From Sphingomonas sp. LY54 (lineage in GTDB: Bacteria; Pseudomonadota; Alphaproteobacteria; Sphingomonadales; Sphingomonadaceae): a stretch of DNA of 64,000 nucleotides. Within the stretch, counting starts at the first letter, position 1. Each line of letters opens with the position of its first letter. The stretch is taken from the NCBI RefSeq assembly GCF_035594035.1, contig NZ_CP141588.1:868001-932000 (forward strand), given 5' to 3'. Position numbers and translations under genes: made by a program. Below, piece after piece: positions 27,141-35,759 of this stretch. A model generated the notes under the pieces. It worked only from the letters and a program-made list of their open reading frames with translations, ran no database searches and had not been told where the DNA came from.

Positions 27141-29258
27141 ATGACGTTTTTCCGCCTCACCGTCTCCGCCCTTGCTCTGGCGGCGGCTGCGCCCGCTTTC
27201 GCCCACGATGCCCATGAATGCGTCGACGAGCAGTGCACCAATCTGGCCCTGTTCAGCCAAGCCGCGTCGACGGGCACCGGCTCGGGTTCGGTCGAAGCCG
27301 TGCGGATGGGGACGTGGGGGATCGATACCGCGGGCATGGACACTTCGGTGAAGCCCGGCGACGACTTCTTCGGCTACGTCAACGGCACCTGGGCGAAGAC
27401 GACCCCGATCCCGGCCGACCGCTCCTCCTATGGCGGCTTCGCGGTGTTGCGCGACCTTTCCGAGGCACGCGTCCGCCAGCTGGTCGAGGGCTACAAGCTC
27501 GGCGACCCAACCAAGGACGGCGATCAGGCCAAGGTTGCCGCGATCTACCGCTCCTTCATGGACGAGGCGGCGATCGAGAAGCTCGGCGCAAAGCCGCTCA
27601 AACCCACGCTGGCCGCGATCCGCGCGGTGAAGGCCAAGGGCGCGATGGCGACCCTGATGGGCCGGTCGCTCGGTCGCATCGGCGGTAGCTTCTTCGGTGC
27701 CTACGTCAACGACGACAGCAAGAATCCGGATTATTACGCGCTCTACATGAGCCAGTCGGGCCTCGGCCTCGGCGACCGCGAGCTTTACCTGCAGGAGAAG
27801 TTCGCTCCGCAGAAGACGCGCTACCAGCAATATGTCGCGCAGATGCTCGGCCTCGCCGGCTGGGCCAATGCGGAGAAGGCCGCGGCCGACATCGTCGCGA
27901 TGGAGACCAAGATCGCCGAAGCGCACTGGACCCGCGCCGAGAGCCGCAACCGCGACAAGACCTACAATCCGATGACGCTGGCCGAACTGAACGCGCAGGC
28001 GCCGGGCTTCCCCTGGGCCGCGTTCATGCAGGCCGCCAATGTCGGCAAGGCGGACAAGGCGATCGTCTCGCAGAACACCGCCTTCCCGAAGCTGGCCGCG
28101 ATCTTTGCCGCGACCAACCTCGACACGCTGAAGGCGTGGCAGGCATTCCACACGGTCGACGATGCCGCCCCGCTCCTCTCCAAGGCGTTCGTCGACGCCA
28201 ATTTCGAGTTCCGCTCGAAGTTCATGCAGGGCCAGCCCGAGCAGCGCGAGCGCTGGAAGCGCGGCGTGTCCTTCGCCGAGAATGCGATGGGCGAGGCGAT
28301 CGGCCGCGATTATGTCCAACTCTACTACACGCCGGAGGCGAAGGCGGCGATGGACGACCTCGTCGCCAACATCCGCGTCGCGATGAAGAAGCGCATCGAG
28401 GGCCTCGAATGGATGGGCGCCGAGACCAAGGTCCAGGCGCTCGCCAAGCTCGAGAATTTCGGGCTGAAGATCGGCCATCCCGACAAGTGGCGGGACTATT
28501 CGGCGCTGCAGGTCCGCAACGGCGACCTGTTCGGCAATATGGAGCGGGCGGCGCAATATGAGTGGGCCTATCGCACCAACCGCCTCGGCCAGCGCGTCGA
28601 CGACGCCGAATGGGGCATGACCCCGCAGACGGTGAACGCTTATTATTCGCCCGTGAAGAACGAGATCGTCTTCCCGGCCGCGATCCTGCAGCCGCCCTTC
28701 TTCGACCCCAAGGCCGACCCGGCGGTCAATTACGGCGCGATCGGCGGTGTGATCGGCCACGAGATCAGCCACGGCTTCGACGACCAGGGCCGCAAGTCGG
28801 ACGGCGAAGGCATATTGCGCGACTGGTGGACCGCCGAGGACGCCGGCAAGTTCGAAGCCCAGGCCGCGCGCCTCGGCGGGCAGTATGAGGCCTACAGCTT
28901 CCCGACGCTGCCCGACATGCACATCAACGGCCGCGTCGCGATGGGCGAGAATATCGGCGATCTCGGCGGCGTGCTGCTGGGCCTCGAAGCCTATCGCAAC
29001 TCGCTCGACGGCAAGCCGGCGCCGGTGATCGACGGCTTCACCGGCGAGCAGCGCCTGTTCATGGGCTGGGCCCAGGTGTGGCGGACCCTGTGGCGCGACG
29101 ACGCTCTCAGGCAGCAGATCGTCAACGGGCCCCACTCGCCCGGCCAGATCCGAGCCTTCGCGCCGCTGCGCAACGTTGACGCCTGGTACGACGCGTTCGG
29201 CATCAAGGAGGGCGACGCGCTCTACGTGAAGCCCGAGGACCGCGTCCGCATCTGGTAA
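27141..29258 (+). CDS. M13-family zinc metallopeptidase (neprilysin/PepO-like)
   Basis: A 705-aa exported peptidase. Signal peptide MTFFRLTVSALALAAAAPAFA. The M13 N-domain begins with DDFFGYVNGTW. The zinc motif is HEISH at residues 540-544, with the third ligand in GENIGDLGG further on and the substrate-binding region NAYYSPVKNEIVFPAAIL before it. It probably degrades small peptides in the periplasm. The start follows AGGA by six bases. The hairpin just upstream may control its expression. Confidence 0.93.
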   Translation: MTFFRLTVSALALAAAAPAFAHDAHECVDEQCTNLALFSQAASTGTGSGSVEAVRMGTWGIDTAGMDTSVKPGDDFFGYVNGTWAKTTPIPADRSSYGGFAVLRDLSEARVRQLVEGYKLGDPTKDGDQAKVAAIYRSFMDEAAIEKLGAKPLKPTLAAIRAVKAKGAMATLMGRSLGRIGGSFFGAYVNDDSKNPDYYALYMSQSGLGLGDRELYLQEKFAPQKTRYQQYVAQMLGLAGWANAEKAAADIVAMETKIAEAHWTRAESRNRDKTYNPMTLAELNAQAPGFPWAAFMQAANVGKADKAIVSQNTAFPKLAAIFAATNLDTLKAWQAFHTVDDAAPLLSKAFVDANFEFRSKFMQGQPEQRERWKRGVSFAENAMGEAIGRDYVQLYYTPEAKAAMDDLVANIRVAMKKRIEGLEWMGAETKVQALAKLENFGLKIGHPDKWRDYSALQVRNGDLFGNMERAAQYEWAYRTNRLGQRVDDAEWGMTPQTVNAYYSPVKNEIVFPAAILQPPFFDPKADPAVNYGAIGGVIGHEISHGFDDQGRKSDGEGILRDWWTAEDAGKFEAQAARLGGQYEAYSFPTLPDMHINGRVAMGENIGDLGGVLLGLEAYRNSLDGKPAPVIDGFTGEQRLFMGWAQVWRTLWRDDALRQQIVNGPHSPGQIRAFAPLRNVDAWYDAFGIKEGDALYVKPEDRVRIW

Positions 29259-29273
29259 AGCGAACCGACCCGT

Positions 29274-29295
29274 TCCCCGGCGAAAGCCGGGGAAG
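29274..29295. repeat. REP-C hairpin
   Basis: TTCCCCGGC gaaa GCCGGGGAA, a perfect stem between the stops of the converging M13 peptidase and glpK genes. It may act as a two-way transcription brake, but no T run follows. Confidence 0.6.
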
Positions 29296-29298
29296 AAA

Positions 29299-30762
29299 TT
29301 AGAGGACCGCGGTCACCGCTGTTCGCCAACCGGCGAGGCGGCGGTCGCGGTCCTCCTGATTCATGCGGGGATCGAAGCGCGTCACCGAGCCGCGCATCGC
29401 CGCCGCTTCCTCCAGCGAGGCGAACATGCCGCAGCCGACGCCGGCGAGCATCGCCGCGCCGAGCGCGGTCGTTTCGATGAAGGCGGGGCGCTCGACTTCG
29501 AGATCGAGCGTGTCGGCGAGGTCCTGGGCGAGCCAGTCATTGGCGACCATGCCGCCGTCGACCTTCAGGCATTGCCACTGCACGCCGTCGGCGGCGAAGG
29601 CGGTCATCAGGTCGTGGGTCTGGTACGACTGCGCCTCGAGCGCGGCGCGGACGATATGGGCGCGGCCCGAGGCGAAGCTCAGGCCGGAAATGGATGCGCG
29701 CGCATCCGGCCGCCAGTGCGGCGCGCCGAGCCCCGACAAGGCGGGCACCAGATAGACGCCTCCATTGTCCGCAACCGATCGCGCCATCGCCTCGCTCTCG
29801 GACGATGCGGCGAGCAGGCCGAGATCGTCGCGCAGCCACTGGATCAGGCTGCCGGCGACGAACACCGAGCCTTCGAGCGCGTAGGCTCGCACGCCGCCCA
29901 ATTGCCAGGCGATCGTGCCGAGCAGGCGATGGTGGGACACCGGCTGGTTCGCGCCGGCATGGCTGAGGACGAACGCGCCGGTGCCGTAGGTCGCCTTGGT
30001 GTCGCCGGGCGCGAGGCAGGCCTGGCCGATCGCCGCGGACTGCTGGTCGCCCGCCATGCCGGCGATCGGGATCGGCGCGCCGAACAGATCGGGCATGGTC
30101 TGCGCGAAATCGCCCGCGCAATCGACCACCTCCGGCAGCGCCGCGCGCGGCACCCCGAACAGCGCCAGCAGGTCGTCGTCCCAGCGCCCGGTGCCGATGT
30201 CGAGCAGGGCGGTGCGCGAAGCGTTGGTCGCGTCGCTGATGTGGAGCCCCCCGGTGAGGCGATAGACGAGCCAGCTCTCGACCGTGCCGACGAGGAGGTC
30301 GGCGCCGGCCGCGCGCAGTTGCGGCCAGTGGTCGAGCGCCCAGGCGATCTTGGTGGCGCTGAAATAGGGATCGAGCAGCAGGCCGGTCCGCGCCTGGACC
30401 GTGGCTTCGTGGCCGTCCTCGCGCAGCCGCTCGCACAGGTCGGCGGTGCGCCGGTCCTGCCACACGATCGCGGGGGCGAGCGCCCTCCCCGTCCGCCGGC
30501 TCCAGAAGACGATCGTCTCGCGCTGGTTGGTGATGCCGAGCACCGCGATCGCGTTGGCGCCGCCGGCCTGCTCGACGACCGTGCGAGCGCAGGCGAGGCT
30601 CGCGCTCCAGATCTGCTCCGCGTCATGCTCGACCCAGCCCGATTGCGGGTAATGCTGGGTGAGGTCGCGTTGCTGGGAGCCGAGGCACGCGCCGTCGGCC
30701 GCGAACAGCATCGCCCGCGTGCTGGTCGTGCCTGCGTCGATGACCAGCAGCCGGTCCGCCAT
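29299..30762 (-). CDS. glpK: Glycerol kinase
   Basis: Phosphorylates glycerol to sn-glycerol 3-phosphate with ATP. The 487 aa are of the FGGY family: DAGTTSTRAMLF at the N-terminus, GWVEHDAEQIW, ITNQRETIVFW, and GDQQSAAIGQACLAPGDTKATYGTGAFVL. The start at 30762 is set by the GGAGGG eight bases upstream and gives the expected MADRLLVIDAGTT. Divergent from glpD with about 50 bases between starts, so the two share a control region. No glpF or glpR is near. Confidence 0.94.
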   Translation of the reverse strand: MADRLLVIDAGTTSTRAMLFAADGACLGSQQRDLTQHYPQSGWVEHDAEQIWSASLACARTVVEQAGGANAIAVLGITNQRETIVFWSRRTGRALAPAIVWQDRRTADLCERLREDGHEATVQARTGLLLDPYFSATKIAWALDHWPQLRAAGADLLVGTVESWLVYRLTGGLHISDATNASRTALLDIGTGRWDDDLLALFGVPRAALPEVVDCAGDFAQTMPDLFGAPIPIAGMAGDQQSAAIGQACLAPGDTKATYGTGAFVLSHAGANQPVSHHRLLGTIAWQLGGVRAYALEGSVFVAGSLIQWLRDDLGLLAASSESEAMARSVADNGGVYLVPALSGLGAPHWRPDARASISGLSFASGRAHIVRAALEAQSYQTHDLMTAFAADGVQWQCLKVDGGMVANDWLAQDLADTLDLEVERPAFIETTALGAAMLAGVGCGMFASLEEAAAMRGSVTRFDPRMNQEDRDRRLAGWRTAVTAVL

Positions 30763-30812
30763 ATGCCCTCCCTTTGCTCTCTGCGCCCGCCACGCTAACA
30801 GACGAAGCGACA

Positions 30813-32255
30813 ATGGAAAGCTTCGACCTCCTCGTCGTCGGCGGCGGCATCAACGGCACCGCGATCGCGCGCGACGCCGCCGGGCACGGGCAAAAAGTGC
30901 TGCTCGTCGAGAAGGACGATCTTGGCCAGCATACCTCCTCGGCCTCGTCCAAGCTGATCCACGGCGGGCTGCGCTATCTCGAATATTACGAGTTCCGGCT
31001 GGTGCGGGAGGCGCTGCAGGAGCGCGAGATCATGCTGCGCACCGCGCCGCATATCGTGCGGCCGCTGCGCTTCGTGCTGCCCCACACCGAGGGCATGCGG
31101 CCGTGGTGGATGGTCCGCGCGGGCCTCAAGCTTTACGACCTGCTCGCGTGGGGCAGCAGCCTGCCCGGTTCGCACAAGGTGAAACCGCGCGGCAGCGAGA
31201 CGCTGATCTCCCCGTTGAAACGGGCGGCGGCGCGGCGGATGGCGATCTATTGGGACGCGTGGGTCGACGACAGCCGGCTGGTGGTGCTGAACGCGGTCGA
31301 TGCCGCCGAGCGCGGCGCCGAAATCGCCACCCGAACCGAATTGCTGACGGCGCGGCGCGAGGGCGATCTCTGGCAGGCCGAGCTGTCGGGCGGGCGGCGG
31401 GTCGCTGCAAAGGCGATCGTCAACGCGGCAGGGCCGTGGGTCGCCGAAGTGCTGAACCAGCGCCTGTGCGAGAGCAGCGAGAGCCGGGTGCGGCTCATCA
31501 AGGGCAGCCATATCGCCGTGCCCCGCCTCTACGAGGGCGACCACGCCTACATCTTGCAGCAGCAAGACGGGCGCGTCGTCTTCGCCCTTCCGTTCGACGG
31601 CTGCACGTTGATCGGGACCACCGACGTGCCGGTCGCTACGCCGGAGAAGGCGGTGATCGATGCCGACGAGATCGCCTATCTGTGCGCGGCGGCGAACCTC
31701 TATTTCGAGGCCCAGCTCGGCCCCGCCGACGTCCGCTGGAGCTATTCGGGCGTGCGCTCGCTCTACGACGACGGCGCCGCCGAGGCGAAGGCTGTGACGC
31801 GCGACTACCGGCTCGAACTCGACGACGATCCCGGCGCGAAACTGCTGTCGGTATTCGGCGGCAAGATCACCACCGCGCGCGCGCTGGCGGCCGAAGCGCT
31901 GGACCGGCTCGGAATCGAGGGACGCAAGTGGACCACCCACACCGCGCTACCGGGCGGCGACATCTTTCCCGCGTTCAACGACTATCTGGACCGGCTGCGC
32001 TTGTGGATGCCTGCACCGATGGTGACGCGGCTCGCCCGGGCCTATGGCACGCGGCTGAAGGACGTGCTCGGCGATGCGACCAGCCTCGACGGACTGGGTC
32101 GCCGCTTCGCGCCGGGGCTCTACGAATGCGAAGTGCGCTACCTCGTCGATCGCGAGTTCGCACGCACGGCCGAGGACATATTGTGGCGCCGCACCAAGAC
32201 CGGCCTCGTCGCGAGCGACGACGAGGCCGCGGCGCTGGCCGCCTATCTGGCTTAG
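30813..32255 (+). CDS. glpD: Aerobic glycerol-3-phosphate dehydrogenase
   Basis: A membrane-associated FAD enzyme of 480 aa that oxidises glycerol 3-phosphate to dihydroxyacetone phosphate and passes electrons to quinone. The FAD-binding GGGINGTAIARDAAGHG is at the N-terminus; SSKLIHGGLRYLEYYEF and IGTTDVPVATPEKAVID are characteristic of GlpD. The ATG at 30813 removes a 13-residue leader that overlaps the glpK promoter. With glpK it forms the glycerol catabolic pair. Confidence 0.95.
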   Translation: MESFDLLVVGGGINGTAIARDAAGHGQKVLLVEKDDLGQHTSSASSKLIHGGLRYLEYYEFRLVREALQEREIMLRTAPHIVRPLRFVLPHTEGMRPWWMVRAGLKLYDLLAWGSSLPGSHKVKPRGSETLISPLKRAAARRMAIYWDAWVDDSRLVVLNAVDAAERGAEIATRTELLTARREGDLWQAELSGGRRVAAKAIVNAAGPWVAEVLNQRLCESSESRVRLIKGSHIAVPRLYEGDHAYILQQQDGRVVFALPFDGCTLIGTTDVPVATPEKAVIDADEIAYLCAAANLYFEAQLGPADVRWSYSGVRSLYDDGAAEAKAVTRDYRLELDDDPGAKLLSVFGGKITTARALAAEALDRLGIEGRKWTTHTALPGGDIFPAFNDYLDRLRLWMPAPMVTRLARAYGTRLKDVLGDATSLDGLGRRFAPGLYECEVRYLVDREFARTAEDILWRRTKTGLVASDDEAAALAAYLA

Positions 32256-32392
32256 GGTCCTTCGTGCAGCGGATCGGTGCCGACGGGCGGGATTTCGTCG
32301 AGATGCTTCGCCGCCTCCTCGCCTTTCTGCGTCGTCTCCGGGTCCTGGTGGGGAAGGTCCTCGTCGCTCGCCTTGTCGCGTTCCATGTTCAT
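32252..32392 (-). CDS. Small acidic hypothetical protein
   Basis: A 46-aa ORF (MNMERDKASDEDLPHQDPE and so on to the end), highly charged and with no hydrophobic segment. A strong Shine-Dalgarno sequence GGAGGAGG sits five bases before the ATG. Its stop overlaps the glpD stop by three bases on the opposite strand. The composition suggests a disordered peptide. I do not recognise a family, although similar short acidic proteins occur in sphingomonads. Confidence 0.6.
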   Translation of the reverse strand: MNMERDKASDEDLPHQDPETTQKGEEAAKHLDEIPPVGTDPLHEGP

Positions 32393-32455
32393 GCTCCTCC
32401 TCCCGTCAACGCAGAGAAAGGCGCATCTTTCCCGCGGCACGGAGGTTGAACGCGC

Positions 32456-32875
32456 ATGACACCCACTCCCGAACAGGCCGCCGCGAAGGCCGGCACCGGC
32501 GACAGCGTCATTGGCTGGGCGCTCGACCGCGAGCAGCGCAAAGAGTTGCTGCTCCAATTCCCTCCGAAATTTCCGGACGTGGTGGCGGACCATGTCACGC
32601 TCGCCGCCAAGGTGCGGCGCGACGCCGTGCTGCCCGGCCCGGTCACCGGTGAGATCGTCGGACGGATCGACGACGATGCCGGCGTCGAGGCGCTGGTCGT
32701 GACGATCGACGGCACCGCCGACCGGCCCGACGGCAGCACCTACCACATCACCTGGTCGCTCGATAAGGCGAAGGGACGCAAAGCGAAGGAGAGCAACGAC
32801 GTGATCGCAAAGCTCGGCTGGCAGAGGATCGACCTGCCTGTCCCGGTGCTGCTCGAACCGAGGCGCTGGCCGTGA
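32456..32875 (+). CDS. 2H phosphoesterase-like protein (tRNA-ligase CPD-like)
   Basis: A 139-aa cytosolic protein. Two HxT motifs are visible: His46-Val-Thr48 in ADHVTLAAK and His97-Ile-Thr99 in YHITWSL, 51 residues apart. After the second comes RKAKESNDVI. This layout (HVTLA, then HITxW followed by xAKEN/S-N) recalls the cyclic phosphodiesterase domain of plant tRNA ligase, from memory of that family; no search was run. If right, it opens 2',3'-cyclic phosphates in RNA. Its stop overlaps the GTG start of the HAD gene by four bases, so the two are translationally coupled. Confidence 0.65.
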   Translation: MTPTPEQAAAKAGTGDSVIGWALDREQRKELLLQFPPKFPDVVADHVTLAAKVRRDAVLPGPVTGEIVGRIDDDAGVEALVVTIDGTADRPDGSTYHITWSLDKAKGRKAKESNDVIAKLGWQRIDLPVPVLLEPRRWP

Positions 32876-33351
32876 GGCGCCAGCTCTATCTCGACTGCGA
32901 CGGCGTGCTGGCCGATTTCGACAAGGGCGCGGAGGCAATCCTCGGCCTGAAGCCGAAGGCGTTCGAGCAGCGCTACAATATCGGCAAGATGTGGGCGAAG
33001 CTGGCAAGCGCGCCCGATTTCTACGGCACCCTGCCGCTGATGCCGGGCGCACGCGAATTGTTCGAGGCGGTCAAACATCTCGATCCGATCATCCTCACCG
33101 GCCTGCCGCGCGGCAATTGGGCAGCGGATCAGAAGGTGCGCTGGGCAGCGCAGCATTTCCCCGGCACGCGGATCATCACCTGCATGGCGGTCGACAAGCG
33201 CAACCATTGCCACGAGGGCGACGTGCTGGTCGACGATACCCTCAAGCACCGCCACCTCTGGGAGGAGGCCGGCGGCATCTTCGTCCACCACCGCAGCGTC
33301 CCCGAGACGCTGGCGGAGCTTCGCGATATCTACCCGCTCATCGACGCCTGA
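32872..33351 (+). CDS. HAD-family 5'(3')-nucleotidase-like phosphatase
   Basis: A 159-aa HAD-fold protein. Motif I is LDCDGVLADF (Asp8, Asp10), motif II IILTGLP, a lysine in AVDKRNH, and motif IV is GDVLVDDT. The cap is small, as in deoxyribonucleotidases and in the phosphatase part of T4-type polynucleotide kinase. Start is GTG overlapping the stop of the 2H-like gene. A phosphatase next to a cyclic phosphodiesterase fits an RNA 3'-end healing role, but a nucleotide or small-molecule substrate is also possible. Confidence 0.8.
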   Translation: MRRQLYLDCDGVLADFDKGAEAILGLKPKAFEQRYNIGKMWAKLASAPDFYGTLPLMPGARELFEAVKHLDPIILTGLPRGNWAADQKVRWAAQHFPGTRIITCMAVDKRNHCHEGDVLVDDTLKHRHLWEEAGGIFVHHRSVPETLAELRDIYPLIDA

Positions 33352-33357
33352 CCCGCC

Positions 33358-34374
33358 TTAGGCCTCCTCGGCCTGCCAGCGGGTGGAGAGCAATGCGCCG
33401 ATCCCGGCAGCGGCCAGGCTGGCCAGCGCCAGCGTCGCCAGCGGGTGGCGTGCCGCCTTGCTGTAGGCGCTCGGCCGGATCAGGCTGCCCTGATGGTCGC
33501 CGCGCACCTGCGCCTCCGACTGGCCGTGATGGAGATTGTCGGTCGGCGTCGCCCGGTCCGGCCCAAACTGGCTGTTGATCAGGAATTTCTCGCTGATCCA
33601 GTCCATCACCCGCGGCGCCTGCTGCGAGAAATGGCTGAGCGTGCTGGCGGCGCTGCCGATGAAGGCGTCGCGCGTCGGCCGCTCGGCCGCGCGCAGGATC
33701 GTCGCCGCGACTTCCTCGGGCGCATAGATGGGCGGCGGGAATTTGGCCTCCTGCTCGGAATAGTTCTTCACATGCTGCGGCATCGGTGTGCCGATCGAGG
33801 CGGGCTTGATCAGGGTCACCGAGACCGGCGCATTCTCCGCCTCCAGCTCCATGCGCAGCGCGTCGGTAAAGCCCTTCACCGCATGCTTGCTCGCCGAATA
33901 GATACCCTGCACCGGCATGGCACGGTCGGAGGTGACGCTGCCGATATTGATCAGCGCGCCGCCATGCGCCTTGAGGTGCGCGAGCGCGACCTCCGAGCCA
34001 TAGACCACGCCCCAGAAGTTGGTCTCGAACAGTCGCCGCATGTCGGCGTCGCTGACCTGGTCGATCGTGCCCCAGATGCCGACGCCGGCATTGTTGACCC
34101 AGGTGTCGAAGCCGCCGAACCGGTCGAGCGCGTGGGCGGCGACCGCTTCCAGCTCCTCGCGGTTGCCGACGTCGGCGGTGACGAAGCTCGCTTTGCCGGG
34201 TCCCGCCTGGTTGATCTCGTCGACCGCCTGGGCGAGCGCGTCGCGGCTGCGGGCGCTCAGCACGACTTTGGCGCCCTGCTGCGCGGCCATCCTGGCGGTG
34301 GCGAGGCCGATGCCGCTCGAAGCGCCGGTGATGACGATGGTCTGCTCGGAAAGCGGCTTCAGCTTGCGCGCCAT
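33358..34374 (-). CDS. SDR-family oxidoreductase with C-terminal membrane segment
   Basis: A 338-aa short-chain dehydrogenase. The TGASSGIGLATAR motif binds NAD(P), NNAGVGIWG follows, and the catalytic Tyr and Lys are in YSASKHAVKGF. The last ~35 residues form a hydrophobic helix (PLATLALASLAAAGIGALL), so the protein probably sits on the inner membrane. AAGGAG lies nine bases before the start. Convergent with the HAD gene. Substrate unknown. Confidence 0.88.
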   Translation of the reverse strand: MARKLKPLSEQTIVITGASSGIGLATARMAAQQGAKVVLSARSRDALAQAVDEINQAGPGKASFVTADVGNREELEAVAAHALDRFGGFDTWVNNAGVGIWGTIDQVSDADMRRLFETNFWGVVYGSEVALAHLKAHGGALINIGSVTSDRAMPVQGIYSASKHAVKGFTDALRMELEAENAPVSVTLIKPASIGTPMPQHVKNYSEQEAKFPPPIYAPEEVAATILRAAERPTRDAFIGSAASTLSHFSQQAPRVMDWISEKFLINSQFGPDRATPTDNLHHGQSEAQVRGDHQGSLIRPSAYSKAARHPLATLALASLAAAGIGALLSTRWQAEEA

Positions 34375-34527
34375 GGAAGAATCTCCTTGTTCGGGGCTTT
34401 GCGGGTCAACGCATGGGACTCACGAGCGTTCGACGGGAGACCGCGATTGGCGCACGAGGCGCCGTAACCGCTTGAGGGTCGGGCGCCGCCGCTTTAACCC
34501 CGCCTGCGCGTCAGCCAGGGAATCCGC

Positions 34528-35706
34528 ATGAACCACATCGCCAAAATCCTACTACTGGGCTCGGGCGAGCTCGGCCGCGAGTTCGCGATCTCGGCGAAAC
34601 GGCTCGGCTGCTACGTCGTCGCCTGCGACAGTTACGAAGGCGCGCCGGCGATGCAGATGGCCGACGAGGCGGAAGTCTTCTCGATGCTGGACGGCGAGCG
34701 GCTGCGCGCCGCGGTCGCCAAGCACAGGCCCGATTTCGTCGTGCCCGAGGTCGAGGCGATCCGCACCGAGATCCTCGCCGAGGTCGAGGCCGAAGGAACG
34801 GTCGTCGTGCCCTCGGCCCGCGCCACCCAGATGACGATGAACCGCGACGCGATCCGCGAGCTGGCCGCGGGTCCGCTGGGCCTGCGCACGTCGCGCTTCC
34901 GCTTCGCCGAGAGTCTCGAAGAGGTGCGCGCCGGCGCCGAGCACACCGGCTTCCCGTGCGTGATCAAGCCGGTCATGTCCTCGTCCGGCAAGGGCCAGAA
35001 GACGGTCACCGACGAAGCCGGCCTCGAGGAGGCCTGGAACTATGCGGTCGCCAACATGCGCGGCGACCGCGCGCGCGTGATCGTCGAGGAGTTCGTGCGC
35101 TTCGACTACGAGATCACGTTGCTGACGGTGCGGACGCGCGACGGCGTGCTGTTCTGCCCGCCGATCGGCCACCGCCAGGAGCGCGGCGATTATATGGAGA
35201 GCTGGCAGCCGGCGGCGATGTCTGCCAAGGCGCTGGCCGATGCGCAGGACATGGCGCGCAAGGTGGTCGACGACCTCGGCGGCCACGGCATTTTCGGCGT
35301 CGAATTCTTCGTCGCCGGCGAGGAGGTGATCTTCTCCGAGCTCTCGCCGCGCCCGCACGACACCGGCATGGTGACATTGGTCTCGCAGAACCTGACCGAG
35401 TTCGACCTCCACGCCCGCGCCATCCTCGGCCTGCCGATCCCGGAGATCCAGCTGCGCCACCCGGCCGGGGCGTCGGCCGTGATCCTCGCCGACCGCGACG
35501 CCGAGAGTTTCAGCTATTCCGGGCTCGCCGACGCGCTCGCCTTGGGCGGACACGGCCATGAGGTCGATCTGCGCATCTTCGCCAAGCCGGTCACGCGGCC
35601 CAATCGCCGCATGGGCGTCGCGCTCGCCTCGGGCGCGACGAGCGACGAAGCGCGCCGGCTTGCCGAGGCTGCGGCAGCGAAGGTCCGGATCGATTATCGC
35701 GACTGA
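34528..35706 (+). CDS. purT: Formate-dependent phosphoribosylglycinamide formyltransferase
   Basis: An ATP-grasp enzyme of purine synthesis that makes FGAR from GAR, ATP and formate. The 392 aa match the family. Visible are LLGSGELGREFAISAKRLG, EVEAIRTEILAEVE, the ATP loop CVIKPVMSSSGKGQ, and FFVAGEEVIFSELSPRPHDTG. AGGGAA lies nine bases upstream of the start. It stands alone, divergent from the SDR gene. Confidence 0.95.
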   Translation: MNHIAKILLLGSGELGREFAISAKRLGCYVVACDSYEGAPAMQMADEAEVFSMLDGERLRAAVAKHRPDFVVPEVEAIRTEILAEVEAEGTVVVPSARATQMTMNRDAIRELAAGPLGLRTSRFRFAESLEEVRAGAEHTGFPCVIKPVMSSSGKGQKTVTDEAGLEEAWNYAVANMRGDRARVIVEEFVRFDYEITLLTVRTRDGVLFCPPIGHRQERGDYMESWQPAAMSAKALADAQDMARKVVDDLGGHGIFGVEFFVAGEEVIFSELSPRPHDTGMVTLVSQNLTEFDLHARAILGLPIPEIQLRHPAGASAVILADRDAESFSYSGLADALALGGHGHEVDLRIFAKPVTRPNRRMGVALASGATSDEARRLAEAAAAKVRIDYRD

Positions 35707-35759
35707 TTGCGCCCCGCGCCGACGGCGCTAAGCTCCCCCGAAAAGACAGGGGGGTGATG

